DNA from: UBA6197 sp047638075
Lineage (GTDB): Bacteria; Pseudomonadota; Alphaproteobacteria; Rhodobacterales; Rhodobacteraceae
Direction: 5' to 3'
NCBI RefSeq assembly: GCF_047638075.1
Contig: NZ_JBLJBV010000021.1
Coordinates: 3,138-67,137 of the forward strand
Length of the DNA: 64,000 nt
Part shown: positions 7,348 to 15,166 of the stretch, one piece after another
Layout: every line of letters starts with the position of its first letter
Numbering within the stretch: position 1 is the stretch's first letter
Program-made: the position numbers and the translations under genes
The notes under the pieces: model-generated
What the model saw: the letters and a program-made list of their open reading frames with translations, nothing else
The model's database searches: none
What the model was told of the DNA's origin: nothing

Positions 7348-9126
7348 ATGCTTGATCTAGCGCTATCGCAGACCACCGAGGCCATTTTGACCCTGACCGT
7401 GGTTCTGGTCATGCTGATCCTGTTCATGCGCGAGAAGTACCCGACCGAAGTTGTCGCGATCGGGGGCGCGGCTTTTGTTCTGGCGCTGGGCATTGTGCCA
7501 TATGATGATGCGGTCAAGGTGTTGTCGAACAGCGCCCCCTGGACCATCATCATGATGTTCCTGATCATGGGGGGGCTGGTGCGTACCGGTGCGCTGGACT
7601 GGGTGACCCGTCAGGCCGAGGCCCATATTGACAACCGCCCTATCGTCACCCTGATCGCCATTTTCGCGCTTATTGCCGCGGCTTCTGCATTTTTGAACAA
7701 TACGCCGGTGGTGGTGATGATGATTCCGGTGATGATGACGGTCGCGCGAAAACTGGGAATAACGGCCTCCAAGTTATTGATTCCGCTGTCTTATGCGGCG
7801 ATCCTAGGGGGCACTGTCACACTGATTGGCACTTCTACCAACCTTTTGGTTGACGGGGTGGCGCGGGACCGGGGGCTTGCGCCTTTTACCATGTTCGAGA
7901 TTTCGGGCATGGGTGTTGTGCAGGTGTTGGTGGGCGGGCTCTACATGGCGCTGATCGGGCGGCACCTGCTTCCGGACCGGGCCTCGATGGGGATGTTGCT
8001 GGGCAACAAGCGGCGGCTGAAATTCTTTACCGAGGTGGCGCTACCCGAAGACTCGGCGTTGATCGGGCAGAACGTGCTTGAGGTGGATCTGTTCAAACCC
8101 GAAGGTGTGCGTGTCATCGACGTGCTGCGCGGAGATGCCAGTTTGCGCCGTGATCTGGGGGCGGCCATTTTGCAGGCTGGTGACAGGGTGGTTTTGCGCA
8201 CCGACATGGCAGAGCTGTTGGGCATGCAGCACAACCCGCATTTGCGGATGGTGGACAAGCTGAGTTCGGTGCAGACGGAAACCGTCGAGGTGCTGATTTC
8301 GCCGGGGTGCCGGATGATCGGGCGGTCCTTGGGCGAATTGCGGCTGCGCCGTCGCTATGGGGTTTATGTGCTGGCGGCGCATCGCCGCAACCAGAATATC
8401 GGGCGCAAGATGGATGATCTGGTGGTGGTTGTCGGTGATACGCTGCTGCTGGAAGGTGCCGCCGAAGATATTGCCCGTCTGGCGGCCGATATGGATTTGG
8501 TCGATGTCGCAAAGCCGCGCGCGCAGCCTTACCGCAGAACGCACGCGCCCATTGCCGTGGGGGCGCTGGTTGGCGTGGTGGCGCTGGCCGCTTTTGATGT
8601 GGCGCCGATCCTGGCGCTGGCGGCGGTTGCGGTGGCCATTGTCCTTTTGACCCGCTGCATTGACGCCGAAGAGGCGTTTTCGTTTCTGGAAGGCCGGCTC
8701 TTGGCGCTGATCTTTGCGATGTTGGTGGTGGGGGCGGCGTTGGACCATTCGGGCGCGGTCAAGATGATTGTTGATCTGATCGCCCCGCATATGACCGGGT
8801 TGCCGGTATTTGTGACATTGCTTTGTGTCTATGCCCTGGCCTCGACGCTGACCGAGGTGGTTTCCAACAACGCGGTGGCGGTGATCTTGACGCCGATCGC
8901 GATTGAGCTTGCGGCGGCGTTGGGGATGGATGCGCGCCCGTTTGTGGTGGCGGTGATGTTTGCGGCCTCGGCGGCATTTGCCACACCGATCGGGTATCAG
9001 ACGAATATGCTGGTTTATGGGCCGGGCGGATACCGTTTCACGGACTATATGCGGGTTGGGATACCGCTGAATGTGATTCTGGCCCTGACTGCCTGTACAA
9101 TGATCCCGCTGATTTGGCCGGTCTAA
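7348..9126 (+). CDS. SLC13-type permease with two TrkA-C domains
   Basis: A 592-residue inner-membrane transporter of the CitMHS/SLC13 (ArsB/NhaD-like) superfamily. Hydrophobic helices fill residues 1-205, then two TrkA-C (RCK_C) ligand domains follow at about 210-290 and 305-380 (for example SPGCRMIGRSLGELRLRRRY), then a second helical block from about 395 to the end. The two conserved hairpin motifs are visible: ASAFLNNTPVVVMMIPV near residue 111 and STLTEVVSNNAVAVILTP near 500, each with the Asn-Asn pair typical of these carriers. Substrate cannot be told; relatives carry sulfate, dicarboxylates or sodium-coupled anions. It follows ymdB by 82 bases and may be cotranscribed with the small lipoprotein gene downstream. 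Confidence 0.88.
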   Translation: MLDLALSQTTEAILTLTVVLVMLILFMREKYPTEVVAIGGAAFVLALGIVPYDDAVKVLSNSAPWTIIMMFLIMGGLVRTGALDWVTRQAEAHIDNRPIVTLIAIFALIAAASAFLNNTPVVVMMIPVMMTVARKLGITASKLLIPLSYAAILGGTVTLIGTSTNLLVDGVARDRGLAPFTMFEISGMGVVQVLVGGLYMALIGRHLLPDRASMGMLLGNKRRLKFFTEVALPEDSALIGQNVLEVDLFKPEGVRVIDVLRGDASLRRDLGAAILQAGDRVVLRTDMAELLGMQHNPHLRMVDKLSSVQTETVEVLISPGCRMIGRSLGELRLRRRYGVYVLAAHRRNQNIGRKMDDLVVVVGDTLLLEGAAEDIARLAADMDLVDVAKPRAQPYRRTHAPIAVGALVGVVALAAFDVAPILALAAVAVAIVLLTRCIDAEEAFSFLEGRLLALIFAMLVVGAALDHSGAVKMIVDLIAPHMTGLPVFVTLLCVYALASTLTEVVSNNAVAVILTPIAIELAAALGMDARPFVVAVMFAASAAFATPIGYQTNMLVYGPGGYRFTDYMRVGIPLNVILALTACTMIPLIWPV

Positions 9127-9138
9127 GGAATGACGCAC

Positions 9139-9483
9139 ATGAAACGCCTTTGCTTTTTCGTCGCGCTGGCCGGGCTGGCCGCCTGTACCGGCCCGGTTGC
9201 CGACGCCAACCCAGATACGGTGCATCTGTCGGGCAACATGCTTTCGGTGATGTTTAGCGATGGCGTTACCTGCAGCGCTGATTACCGCGCCCTGCCGTCG
9301 GGCATGCTGAGGGGCTGCGCCCATCCGCTGCGGTATGATGTCGTGGTTACGCACGAAAGTTATTTTACGGCGCTACCGAAACTGTTTGAACCCTACGCCA
9401 GCATAACGCTGACCAAACCGGGGGGCAGGGTCTGGCATTACCGCACGCCCAAGTCGGTTGATCCGGATTTTGGCCGACGGTAA
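9139..9483 (+). CDS. Small lipoprotein, function unknown
   Basis: A 114-residue predicted lipoprotein: the N-terminus MKRLCFFVALAGLAAC carries a signal peptide and a lipobox (LAAC), so the mature protein would be anchored at Cys16. Two further cysteines (in VTCSADY and RGCAHP) could form a disulfide in the periplasm. I preferred ATG 9139 to ATG 9130 because AAGGA at 9125-9129 abuts the upstream ATG and sits 9 bases before this one. It starts 12 bases after the permease stop, suggesting cotranscription. I do not recognise the family. Confidence 0.75.
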   Translation: MKRLCFFVALAGLAACTGPVADANPDTVHLSGNMLSVMFSDGVTCSADYRALPSGMLRGCAHPLRYDVVVTHESYFTALPKLFEPYASITLTKPGGRVWHYRTPKSVDPDFGRR

Positions 9484-9559
9484 GCCTTAGGCTGCTTGCG
9501 GCCCCCCGCCTCGCTGGCATATAGAGACGCCATAATATCGACATCGGACGGAGAGCGTC

Positions 9560-10300
9560 ATGGCAGGCCATTCAAAATGGGCGAATATCCAGCACCGGAA
9601 GGGGCGGCAGGACAAGCTACGCTCCAAGCTGTTTTCCAAGCTGGCAAAAGAGATAACCGTTGCCGCAAAGATGGGCGACCCGGACCCCGAAAAAAACCCG
9701 CGGCTGCGGCTGGCGGTCAAGGCGGCCAAAGCGGTTTCCTGCCCTAAGGATGTGATAGACCGGGCGATCAAGAAATCGCTGGGGGGCGATGCCGATGATT
9801 ATACGGAAATCCGTTACGAAGGATATGGCGCGAACGGTATCGCCATTATTGTTGAGGCGATGACCGATAACCTTAACCGCACCGCGTCAAACGTGCGTAG
9901 CTATTTCACCAAATGCGGTGGCAATCTGGGCACCACGGGGTCGGTTTCGTTCATGTTCGACCGGGTGGGCGAAATCACCTATCCGCCTGAGGCAGGCGAT
10001 ACGGATACGGTGATGATGGCGGCGCTGGACGCCGGGGCTGATGATGTCGAGTCCGATGAAGAGGGGCATTGGATCTATTGCGCCGATACCGCGCTTAACG
10101 AAGTGTCGCTGGCGCTGGAGGCGGCGTTGGGCGAAAGCACCGAGGCCAAGCTGATCTGGAAACCGCAAAACCGGACCGAGGTTGACCTGGAAACCGCGAC
10201 CAAGCTGATGAAGCTGATCGACATGCTCGAAGATGATGACGATGTGCAAAACGTCACCCATAACTTTGATATGCCCGACGATGTAGCGGCACAGCTTTGA
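9560..10300 (+). CDS. YebC/PmpR-family protein
   Basis: A 246-residue member of the YebC (DUF28) family. The start MAGHSKWANIQHRKGRQD is the family hallmark, followed by the three-domain core with RYEGYGANGIAIIVE near residue 88, the GCGGNLGTTGSVSFMF-like stretch (here CGGNLGTTGSVSFMF), and the acidic C-terminal part DMLEDDDDVQNVTHNFDMP. YebC proteins were first treated as transcriptional regulators, and more recent work on family members points to relief of ribosome stalling during translation; which applies here is open. GGACGGAGAG precedes the ATG. A strong hairpin terminator follows at 10360-10395. Confidence 0.93.
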   Translation: MAGHSKWANIQHRKGRQDKLRSKLFSKLAKEITVAAKMGDPDPEKNPRLRLAVKAAKAVSCPKDVIDRAIKKSLGGDADDYTEIRYEGYGANGIAIIVEAMTDNLNRTASNVRSYFTKCGGNLGTTGSVSFMFDRVGEITYPPEAGDTDTVMMAALDAGADDVESDEEGHWIYCADTALNEVSLALEAALGESTEAKLIWKPQNRTEVDLETATKLMKLIDMLEDDDDVQNVTHNFDMPDDVAAQL

Positions 10301-10359
10301 CGGGGGGTGCCGCTAAAAAGCCGCACATCTTGCGCTAGGCATTCTTGATTTCAGAAATA

Positions 10360-10395
10360 AAAAGGCCCTCAGCATCGTCTTGCCAAGGGCCTTTT
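10360..10395. terminator. Bidirectional intrinsic terminator
   Basis: AAAAGGCCCT (10360-10369) pairs perfectly with AGGGCCTTTT (10386-10395). Because A-runs and T-runs flank the stem on both sides it can end the yebC transcript on the plus strand and the small gene transcript coming from the minus strand. Confidence 0.8.
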
Positions 10396-10458
10396 GAATT
10401 GGGTCGTATCAACCTTATTTCGGGTAATGTTGAACCGCGTAGATGCAGGGTTCACGGC

Positions 10459-10626
10459 TTAAAAGCTGTAATGACGAACCGTTTTCTCAAGCTTGGGGCT
10501 GCGCCGACCCAGCCACATGTCGCGGTGCAATTTCAGGTTGGCCTGCTCTTCTTTTGAAAGGGTAAGGGCGGATTTCACCCAGGCAGCAATTGCATGAAAG
10601 ATCGAATTCGAGGTGTTCTGTTTCAT
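10459..10626 (-). CDS. 55-residue basic small protein
   Basis: A 55-codon frame on the minus strand beginning MKQNTSNSIFHAIAAWVK, with a central LTLSKEEQANLKLHRDMWLG helix and a basic tail RRSPKLEKTVRHYSF. The ATG at 10626 lies 9 bases after GGAG (complement of 10636-10639); an in-frame ATG at 10632 is only 3 bases from it and is less likely. The composition is amphipathic helical with no signal peptide. It ends before the shared terminator at 10360-10395. Coding potential is supported by the ribosome binding site, the terminator and the protein-like composition. I do not recognise the family. Confidence 0.65.
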   Translation of the reverse strand: MKQNTSNSIFHAIAAWVKSALTLSKEEQANLKLHRDMWLGRRSPKLEKTVRHYSF

Positions 10627-10811
10627 TTCCATACTCTCCGAAATGCGCGGTGGTCGCGCTTTGTTTTAGGGTTCAGGCTGATCGGGTTTATCGCCAACAA
10701 CCTTCGTTACCAGAGATATAGGCGCCTTTGACACTTAATGCGACACTTCTTCGGGCAATGCCGCAATGCAGAAAATGCATGGATGGCGCGATTGAACTTC
10801 TTGTTTTCAAT

Positions 10812-13352
10812 CTAAGATCTGGCGGGCCATTGGCTGGAAAGCCTGCCATCTGTCCAGTCATAGAGCGCCTTGAACGCCCCCGCGGCCAGAACGCTTAGCG
10901 CTGTAACAACGCAAAAGCGCAAGGCATCTGACCGCAGTCCAAGGGATGTCACCAGCGAAATGACCGGCACATGGACGATGTAGAGAAATAATGTCACCGA
11001 ACCGATATGCATCAGGCCACGCGCCAATGGGGTGGGTATGTCGATCGAAAGCCGCCAGATAATTGCCAGGGCGCCGCAAACTATCATGTAATTGACACTG
11101 TGCGGGGCATCGCGCCAACTGATCCACCAGACCAGCAGGGTAACAAGCGTCATGAGTGCTTTTTGCGCTCGGTCGCGGGTAAAGAAAATACACCATCCTA
11201 AAAGCAAAAGCTCAATCGCGGCGAGCGGATGTCGATGCCGGATTGGTGGCGCAATGTCTGCCACCGGGGAAAAGCGTATGGCCAGCACCACACACGCGAG
11301 GATAAACAGGCCAATTGCAAACGGATATCGCACAACCTGGTGCCGGCAGGACGGCAGTAGGAAGGGAAGGGTAAAAAGCAGAACGATTTGCGTATAGGTG
11401 CTGACAAACCAATAGGGAACAAGACCCTTTAGGGAAATCACTTGCTCGAAATTTCCCAGCAGAACAAACCAGGGTACGCTGACCGGATGCCATAGCAAAG
11501 AAATCAGGCTGATCAGCAGATAATAACAGGCAAGGATCGGCACCAGCATGCTGCGCCAGGTGCGCAGAACATTGCCTTCAAATAGCGTGTGGCTTTGAAA
11601 CCGGGCTAACGAATACCCGACCATCATCAGCAAGAGATAAGAGCCTCCCCCCGTCGACCAAGGGGTGCTGTGCAAGGCAACCACCGAAAGAATGGCGATG
11701 ACACGCGCAAGAAGATCGGCGCGCACCCGTTGAACGGAAAACCTGCCGCCTGCAGATGCCGGCCGCACAGGTTTTTCCTGCGCCAAAAGCGTGCGCAGCG
11801 GTAGGGTCTCCCAATCGGGGGGGGCCACACCCAGCTTGGTCAAAAGATGTAACTGGAGGTCCAGATAGGCCAGGCTATCGCCGCCAAGATCCACAAAACT
11901 ACGATCAAGATCAAGAACCGGCATCCGTAGTGCCCGCTGCAATGCTGTCCGCGTGTCCAAACCGGTTTCTTGGGCGCCGGGCTGCAAGGCGTCCGCCTGA
12001 CGGGCGAGGGTGCGGTAATCCACCTTGCCCGAAGGGAGCAACGGGGCCGCTTTGATCGAAGAAACCAGGATTACATTTTGCGGCAAATGATAAAGCGCTG
12101 AGATATGATCTTGTAACTGCCCAAGATTTGTAGCGTCTTGCACAAAAACCGCGAGCTGCGCATCCGAGCCGGTGACATAAACGCGGTTACCTTCGGCTCG
12201 TAGTTGGGTTTCCACCTCGTCCAGACTGATGCGCAGGCCAAAGATCTTGATAAACCTGCTGGCACGTCCGGTAATGCGGAAGTATCCGTTTTCAAGTCGC
12301 TCTGCCAGATCGCCGGTATGAAGGACGCAAGGCCCCGCAGGTGCGCCCAGATCGGCGCGGGTTACCGCATAACCCAGCATGACATTGGGGCCTTCATAGA
12401 CAAGCTCTCCGGTTGTGTTGGTCGCCTGCACCTCTTGGCCCGTGCTGTCCAACAACCGAAATCCGCCACCTTCCAACGGGCGCCCGATTGTGTGGAACCA
12501 CGCTTGGGCGTCTTCGGGTGGTACATAGGACATGCGCGGGCCGGCCTCAGTTTGGCCATACATGATGAAAAGCTGCCAGCCCTCGCGCGCGGCCTTGTCA
12601 GAAAATTGCCGCGCCAGAACCGGATCCAGCCGTCCCCCCGCCTGTGTGATGTACCGCAGCCGAGGCAGCCAGGCGAGGTCGCTTAAAAGTTCGAACTGGG
12701 TCGGCACCAGCGCAAGGGAGTTGACCTGCATGCGCGTGGCCAAAGCGCGTAGATCCGCATCAATAAGCGAACCCTCGGTCAGGACCAGCCCGGCCCCACG
12801 CAGCAGATGGGTATGCAAGACCGACATGCCGTAGGAATAATGAAACGGCAAAAGGGTTATCGCCCTGTCATCACAGGAGATATGAAGGTAATCCGCAATC
12901 GCCGCAGCATTGGTTGCCAGATTTTGCCGCGACAGGCGTACCAGTTTGGAGGCCCCCGTGGTGCCCGAGGTCGAAAGCAGCACTGCAAGATCGGGGTGCA
13001 TCTCAATGGGGTCCGTAAACGCAAACACCGGCTTCCAGTCTGCGGCGCGTCGAAAAATGATATTGGGCCGATAGGTCTGAACGATCTGACTTTCGCGGCC
13101 TGCGGAACCCTCTGCGACCAGAATCACCGGCCAGTGCGCCCGTAGCGCCCCAAGATAGGCGATGATGGCCCCCGGCTCATTGACAGCTTCCAGCAGGATC
13201 AGGGGGCGGGTGACATCCGGCGGCAATCCGGCCTCTATTTCCAGACAAAATGCGTCTACCTTGACCGCAAGTTCGGTGTAGGAAATTGAAAAGTCGTGCT
13301 TTATCAGGGCGAGTTGATCGCCATGGCTTGCCAAGGTATCCCAGAAATCCAT
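10812..13352 (-). CDS. Adenylation - carrier - membrane acyltransferase fusion protein
   Basis: An 846-residue three-part protein. Residues 1-455 are an adenylate-forming domain: P-loop STSGTTGASK near 128, YGQTEAG at 265-271, TGDLA at 346, and LLPSGKVDY with the catalytic Lys443. Residues about 465-530 are an acyl/peptidyl carrier domain with DLGGDSL, where Ser493 should receive 4'-phosphopantetheine. Residues about 545-840 contain around ten hydrophobic helices of the acyltransferase-3 (OatA/NodX-like) family, with the conserved Arg (R544 or R550) and His561 in the first helix. Read together, it should activate a small acid, load it on its own carrier and transfer it to an envelope acceptor. 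I chose ATG 13352; an in-frame TTG at 13400 would add 16 residues. It stands alone; substrate and acceptor are unknown. Confidence 0.8.
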   Translation of the reverse strand: MDFWDTLASHGDQLALIKHDFSISYTELAVKVDAFCLEIEAGLPPDVTRPLILLEAVNEPGAIIAYLGALRAHWPVILVAEGSAGRESQIVQTYRPNIIFRRAADWKPVFAFTDPIEMHPDLAVLLSTSGTTGASKLVRLSRQNLATNAAAIADYLHISCDDRAITLLPFHYSYGMSVLHTHLLRGAGLVLTEGSLIDADLRALATRMQVNSLALVPTQFELLSDLAWLPRLRYITQAGGRLDPVLARQFSDKAAREGWQLFIMYGQTEAGPRMSYVPPEDAQAWFHTIGRPLEGGGFRLLDSTGQEVQATNTTGELVYEGPNVMLGYAVTRADLGAPAGPCVLHTGDLAERLENGYFRITGRASRFIKIFGLRISLDEVETQLRAEGNRVYVTGSDAQLAVFVQDATNLGQLQDHISALYHLPQNVILVSSIKAAPLLPSGKVDYRTLARQADALQPGAQETGLDTRTALQRALRMPVLDLDRSFVDLGGDSLAYLDLQLHLLTKLGVAPPDWETLPLRTLLAQEKPVRPASAGGRFSVQRVRADLLARVIAILSVVALHSTPWSTGGGSYLLLMMVGYSLARFQSHTLFEGNVLRTWRSMLVPILACYYLLISLISLLWHPVSVPWFVLLGNFEQVISLKGLVPYWFVSTYTQIVLLFTLPFLLPSCRHQVVRYPFAIGLFILACVVLAIRFSPVADIAPPIRHRHPLAAIELLLLGWCIFFTRDRAQKALMTLVTLLVWWISWRDAPHSVNYMIVCGALAIIWRLSIDIPTPLARGLMHIGSVTLFLYIVHVPVISLVTSLGLRSDALRFCVVTALSVLAAGAFKALYDWTDGRLSSQWPARS

Positions 13353-13400
13353 TTTCAAGCTTGGCCTTATATGTGCTGATATTTCCGATCGGGCAGTCAA

Positions 13401-14022
13401 ATGGCAGCTTTGGCCCTAGCCTTGGGTCGAAATTCTGAGCGCGCTTTGCGGCTTTTGGCGTTTTCAGTTGTCTGTCAGTTGGCCAGATCGGCACCAGTGA
13501 GTTTTCGTCTGTTTCATGAAAAACTGTTACCGCGTCGCATGCGTGTATCAACAAGAATATACGCCTGATCGCGTTTTTTCGATCTTCCCGTTTTGCGCTT
13601 CTAACTTTTGCGCTTCTCGGCCTGTAACTGGCTGATTGAGGCGGGGTCTTGGCGTGCTGAAGTCACCCACAATTTCCAACAAATCGACAGCTTGACGGGG
13701 CTGGCCATCCTGCGGGCAGGTTAATATGAGACTGCAAGATCCGACCAGAGCCCGGAGAGAATTTTGATAAATCCTGGCCGCTGTAGCCCAGGCCAACCTA
13801 TTGCAAAACCACGATTGGGGCGGTTTTCGGATCTGTCCGCATCCGGCACCGTCTAGCGGCAAGAGGGATTGCCCGCAGCAATGCCTTGAATTCGACTCCG
13901 GTCAGGGCAGAATCGGAGTTGCCATGATAAAGATGGTGCGCATGCGTGACAGGTTGGGGGGTGGCAATACTTCGTATTCCCACTTTATCCACAGCCCCCG
14001 CTCTGTTGCCCAGATTACCGGG
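13401..14022. other. About 620 bases without a supported gene
   Basis: No reading frame here has both a ribosome binding site and protein-like composition. A short direct repeat is present (TTTTGCGCTTCT at 13591-13602 and again at 13606-13617). The stretch lies downstream of the YecR-like lipoprotein gene and upstream of the fusion-protein gene, so it must hold the latter's promoter; I see no clear operator. A minus-strand 104-codon frame at 13548-13862 looks non-coding. Confidence 0.5.
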
Positions 14023-14328
14023 CTAGTTCGTGCACTGATAGGTTTTCGTGACGTTGTAAACATCGCAGCCACCGTATCCGCCAGTCAGGCATGTGCGCCG
14101 GCTACCTTCAAATGGGTCGGCCCTTCTGTAACCCCAGGCATTGCAGCGTTTGGTCGCAGACCGCAAAGCCTGCTCCCAGTCAACCTTGGACACTTCAAGC
14201 GAGCTTTCTGTATAGCCCATTTCAACCGTTCCATCGGCGCGGCTGCCACCAATCGGCAGGGCATCCCGCTGCACTTCGCAGCCACTGAGCGCGAGAATCC
14301 CCAGTGTAAGGATCATGATTTTTTTCAT
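14023..14328 (-). CDS. YecR-like lipoprotein
   Basis: A 101-residue predicted lipoprotein. The signal peptide MKKIMILTLGILALSGC has a lipobox (LSGC, Cys17). The rest follows the pattern of E. coli YecR: a stretch VEMGYTESS, then ATKRCNAWGYRRADPF, TCLTGGYGGCDVYNVTKTYQC, that is, the spacing Cys - GY - Cys - Cys - YQC, giving two probable disulfides. YecR in enterobacteria is expressed with flagellar genes but its function is unknown. The ATG at 14328 follows GGAGA; upstream codons in the frame overlap the neighbouring lipoprotein gene and are not part of this one. Family call is from remembered motif spacing. Confidence 0.75.
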   Translation of the reverse strand: MKKIMILTLGILALSGCEVQRDALPIGGSRADGTVEMGYTESSLEVSKVDWEQALRSATKRCNAWGYRRADPFEGSRRTCLTGGYGGCDVYNVTKTYQCTN

Positions 14329-14422
14329 AAATAATCTCCGGTAATCAGGTAAAACATAAATGCTCCACCATGGTGACCAAAGCGTGGCGCATGTGTGTTG
14401 AAAACGGTTTTTGCCGCCCGCT

Positions 14423-15055
14423 TCAGCCCCCGGCGCGGGTAAAGTCGGTGCGGTTGTCGGCACCAAGCCCAAGCCAGCCTGCGGTGGTGCGGGTCAGATG
14501 CGCAACAATGGCGACGCGCTGCGTCAAGCCGCGCTTTTCAGCCTCAACTGCGGCGGCACCGGTTTTGCCGGGAAAATCCGCCTGGATATACTGCGGCGCA
14601 AGCAGTTCTTGCCCTGTGCGGGCATCGACCACCTGCACGGTATAACGGATGTCATGAACACCGGTTCCTGCGGGGGCAGATCTGCGCGCCTTTTTGTTCA
14701 GCGCGTGGAACTTTGAAACCGTGACTTGAAACCGGACCGGACGGCTGCCGCGCAGGCCCGTTGCCCCGGCGGTGATCCCTTCCTTGACGATCCAGCCGAC
14801 TTGCGCGCGCCGATCCCCAAGGGGCTCTTCCTGCCAGACGATATCCGCCCTTGGGACATAACTTTTGATGTCCTCTGACACGCTAAGCGTTTGCGGGACC
14901 GTCACGTTAACCGCGGCAAGCCGCCAGTCGCGCGCCTGTTCCGGCACCGGCTCATACTCGGTTGCCCAGTTCGACCCGCAGGCAGCAAGGGCGGTTGTCA
15001 TGGCTGTCGCCAGCAAAAGAAAGCTGCGGCGGCCGAGCGCGGAGGGTGTGGTCAT
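14423..15055 (-). CDS. DUF6778-like lipoprotein
   Basis: A 210-residue predicted lipoprotein. The N-terminus contains twin arginines (GRRSFLLLATAMTTALAAC) and ends in the lipobox LAAC, so lipid attachment at about Cys26 is expected. The mature part is a mixed alpha/beta domain with VNVTVPQTLSVSEDIKSYVP, KEGITAGATGLRGSRPVRFQ and VVDARTGQELLAP, features I associate with an uncharacterised Rhodobacterales lipoprotein family (DUF6778, tentative). I chose ATG 15055, 9 bases after AAGG; a TTG at 15085 is weaker. It may be transcribed with the YecR-like gene 94 bases downstream. Confidence 0.7.
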   Translation of the reverse strand: MTTPSALGRRSFLLLATAMTTALAACGSNWATEYEPVPEQARDWRLAAVNVTVPQTLSVSEDIKSYVPRADIVWQEEPLGDRRAQVGWIVKEGITAGATGLRGSRPVRFQVTVSKFHALNKKARRSAPAGTGVHDIRYTVQVVDARTGQELLAPQYIQADFPGKTGAAAVEAEKRGLTQRVAIVAHLTRTTAGWLGLGADNRTDFTRAGG

Positions 15056-15166
15056 GTCAAAAGCCTTGTCGCTATGAATTTTCAAACGTGCAGATCATAG
15101 CTGCACAGGCCGCTTACGCCAACGGTTTCCAACGCTAAAACAACAGGGTGAAGATTCTCTTTACAA

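Noticed and set aside
8041..9354. 437-codon minus-strand frame opposite the SLC13 permease
   Set aside because: Composition is extremely rich in His, Arg and Gln, as expected from the antisense of a membrane protein gene; no ribosome binding site.
13591..13617. Two 12-base direct repeats as a CRISPR-like or iteron array
   Set aside because: Only two copies separated by three bases; no further units.
13548..13862. 104-codon minus-strand frame in the 13.4-14.0 kb gap
   Set aside because: No Shine-Dalgarno sequence and no hydrophobic core or motif; likely chance.
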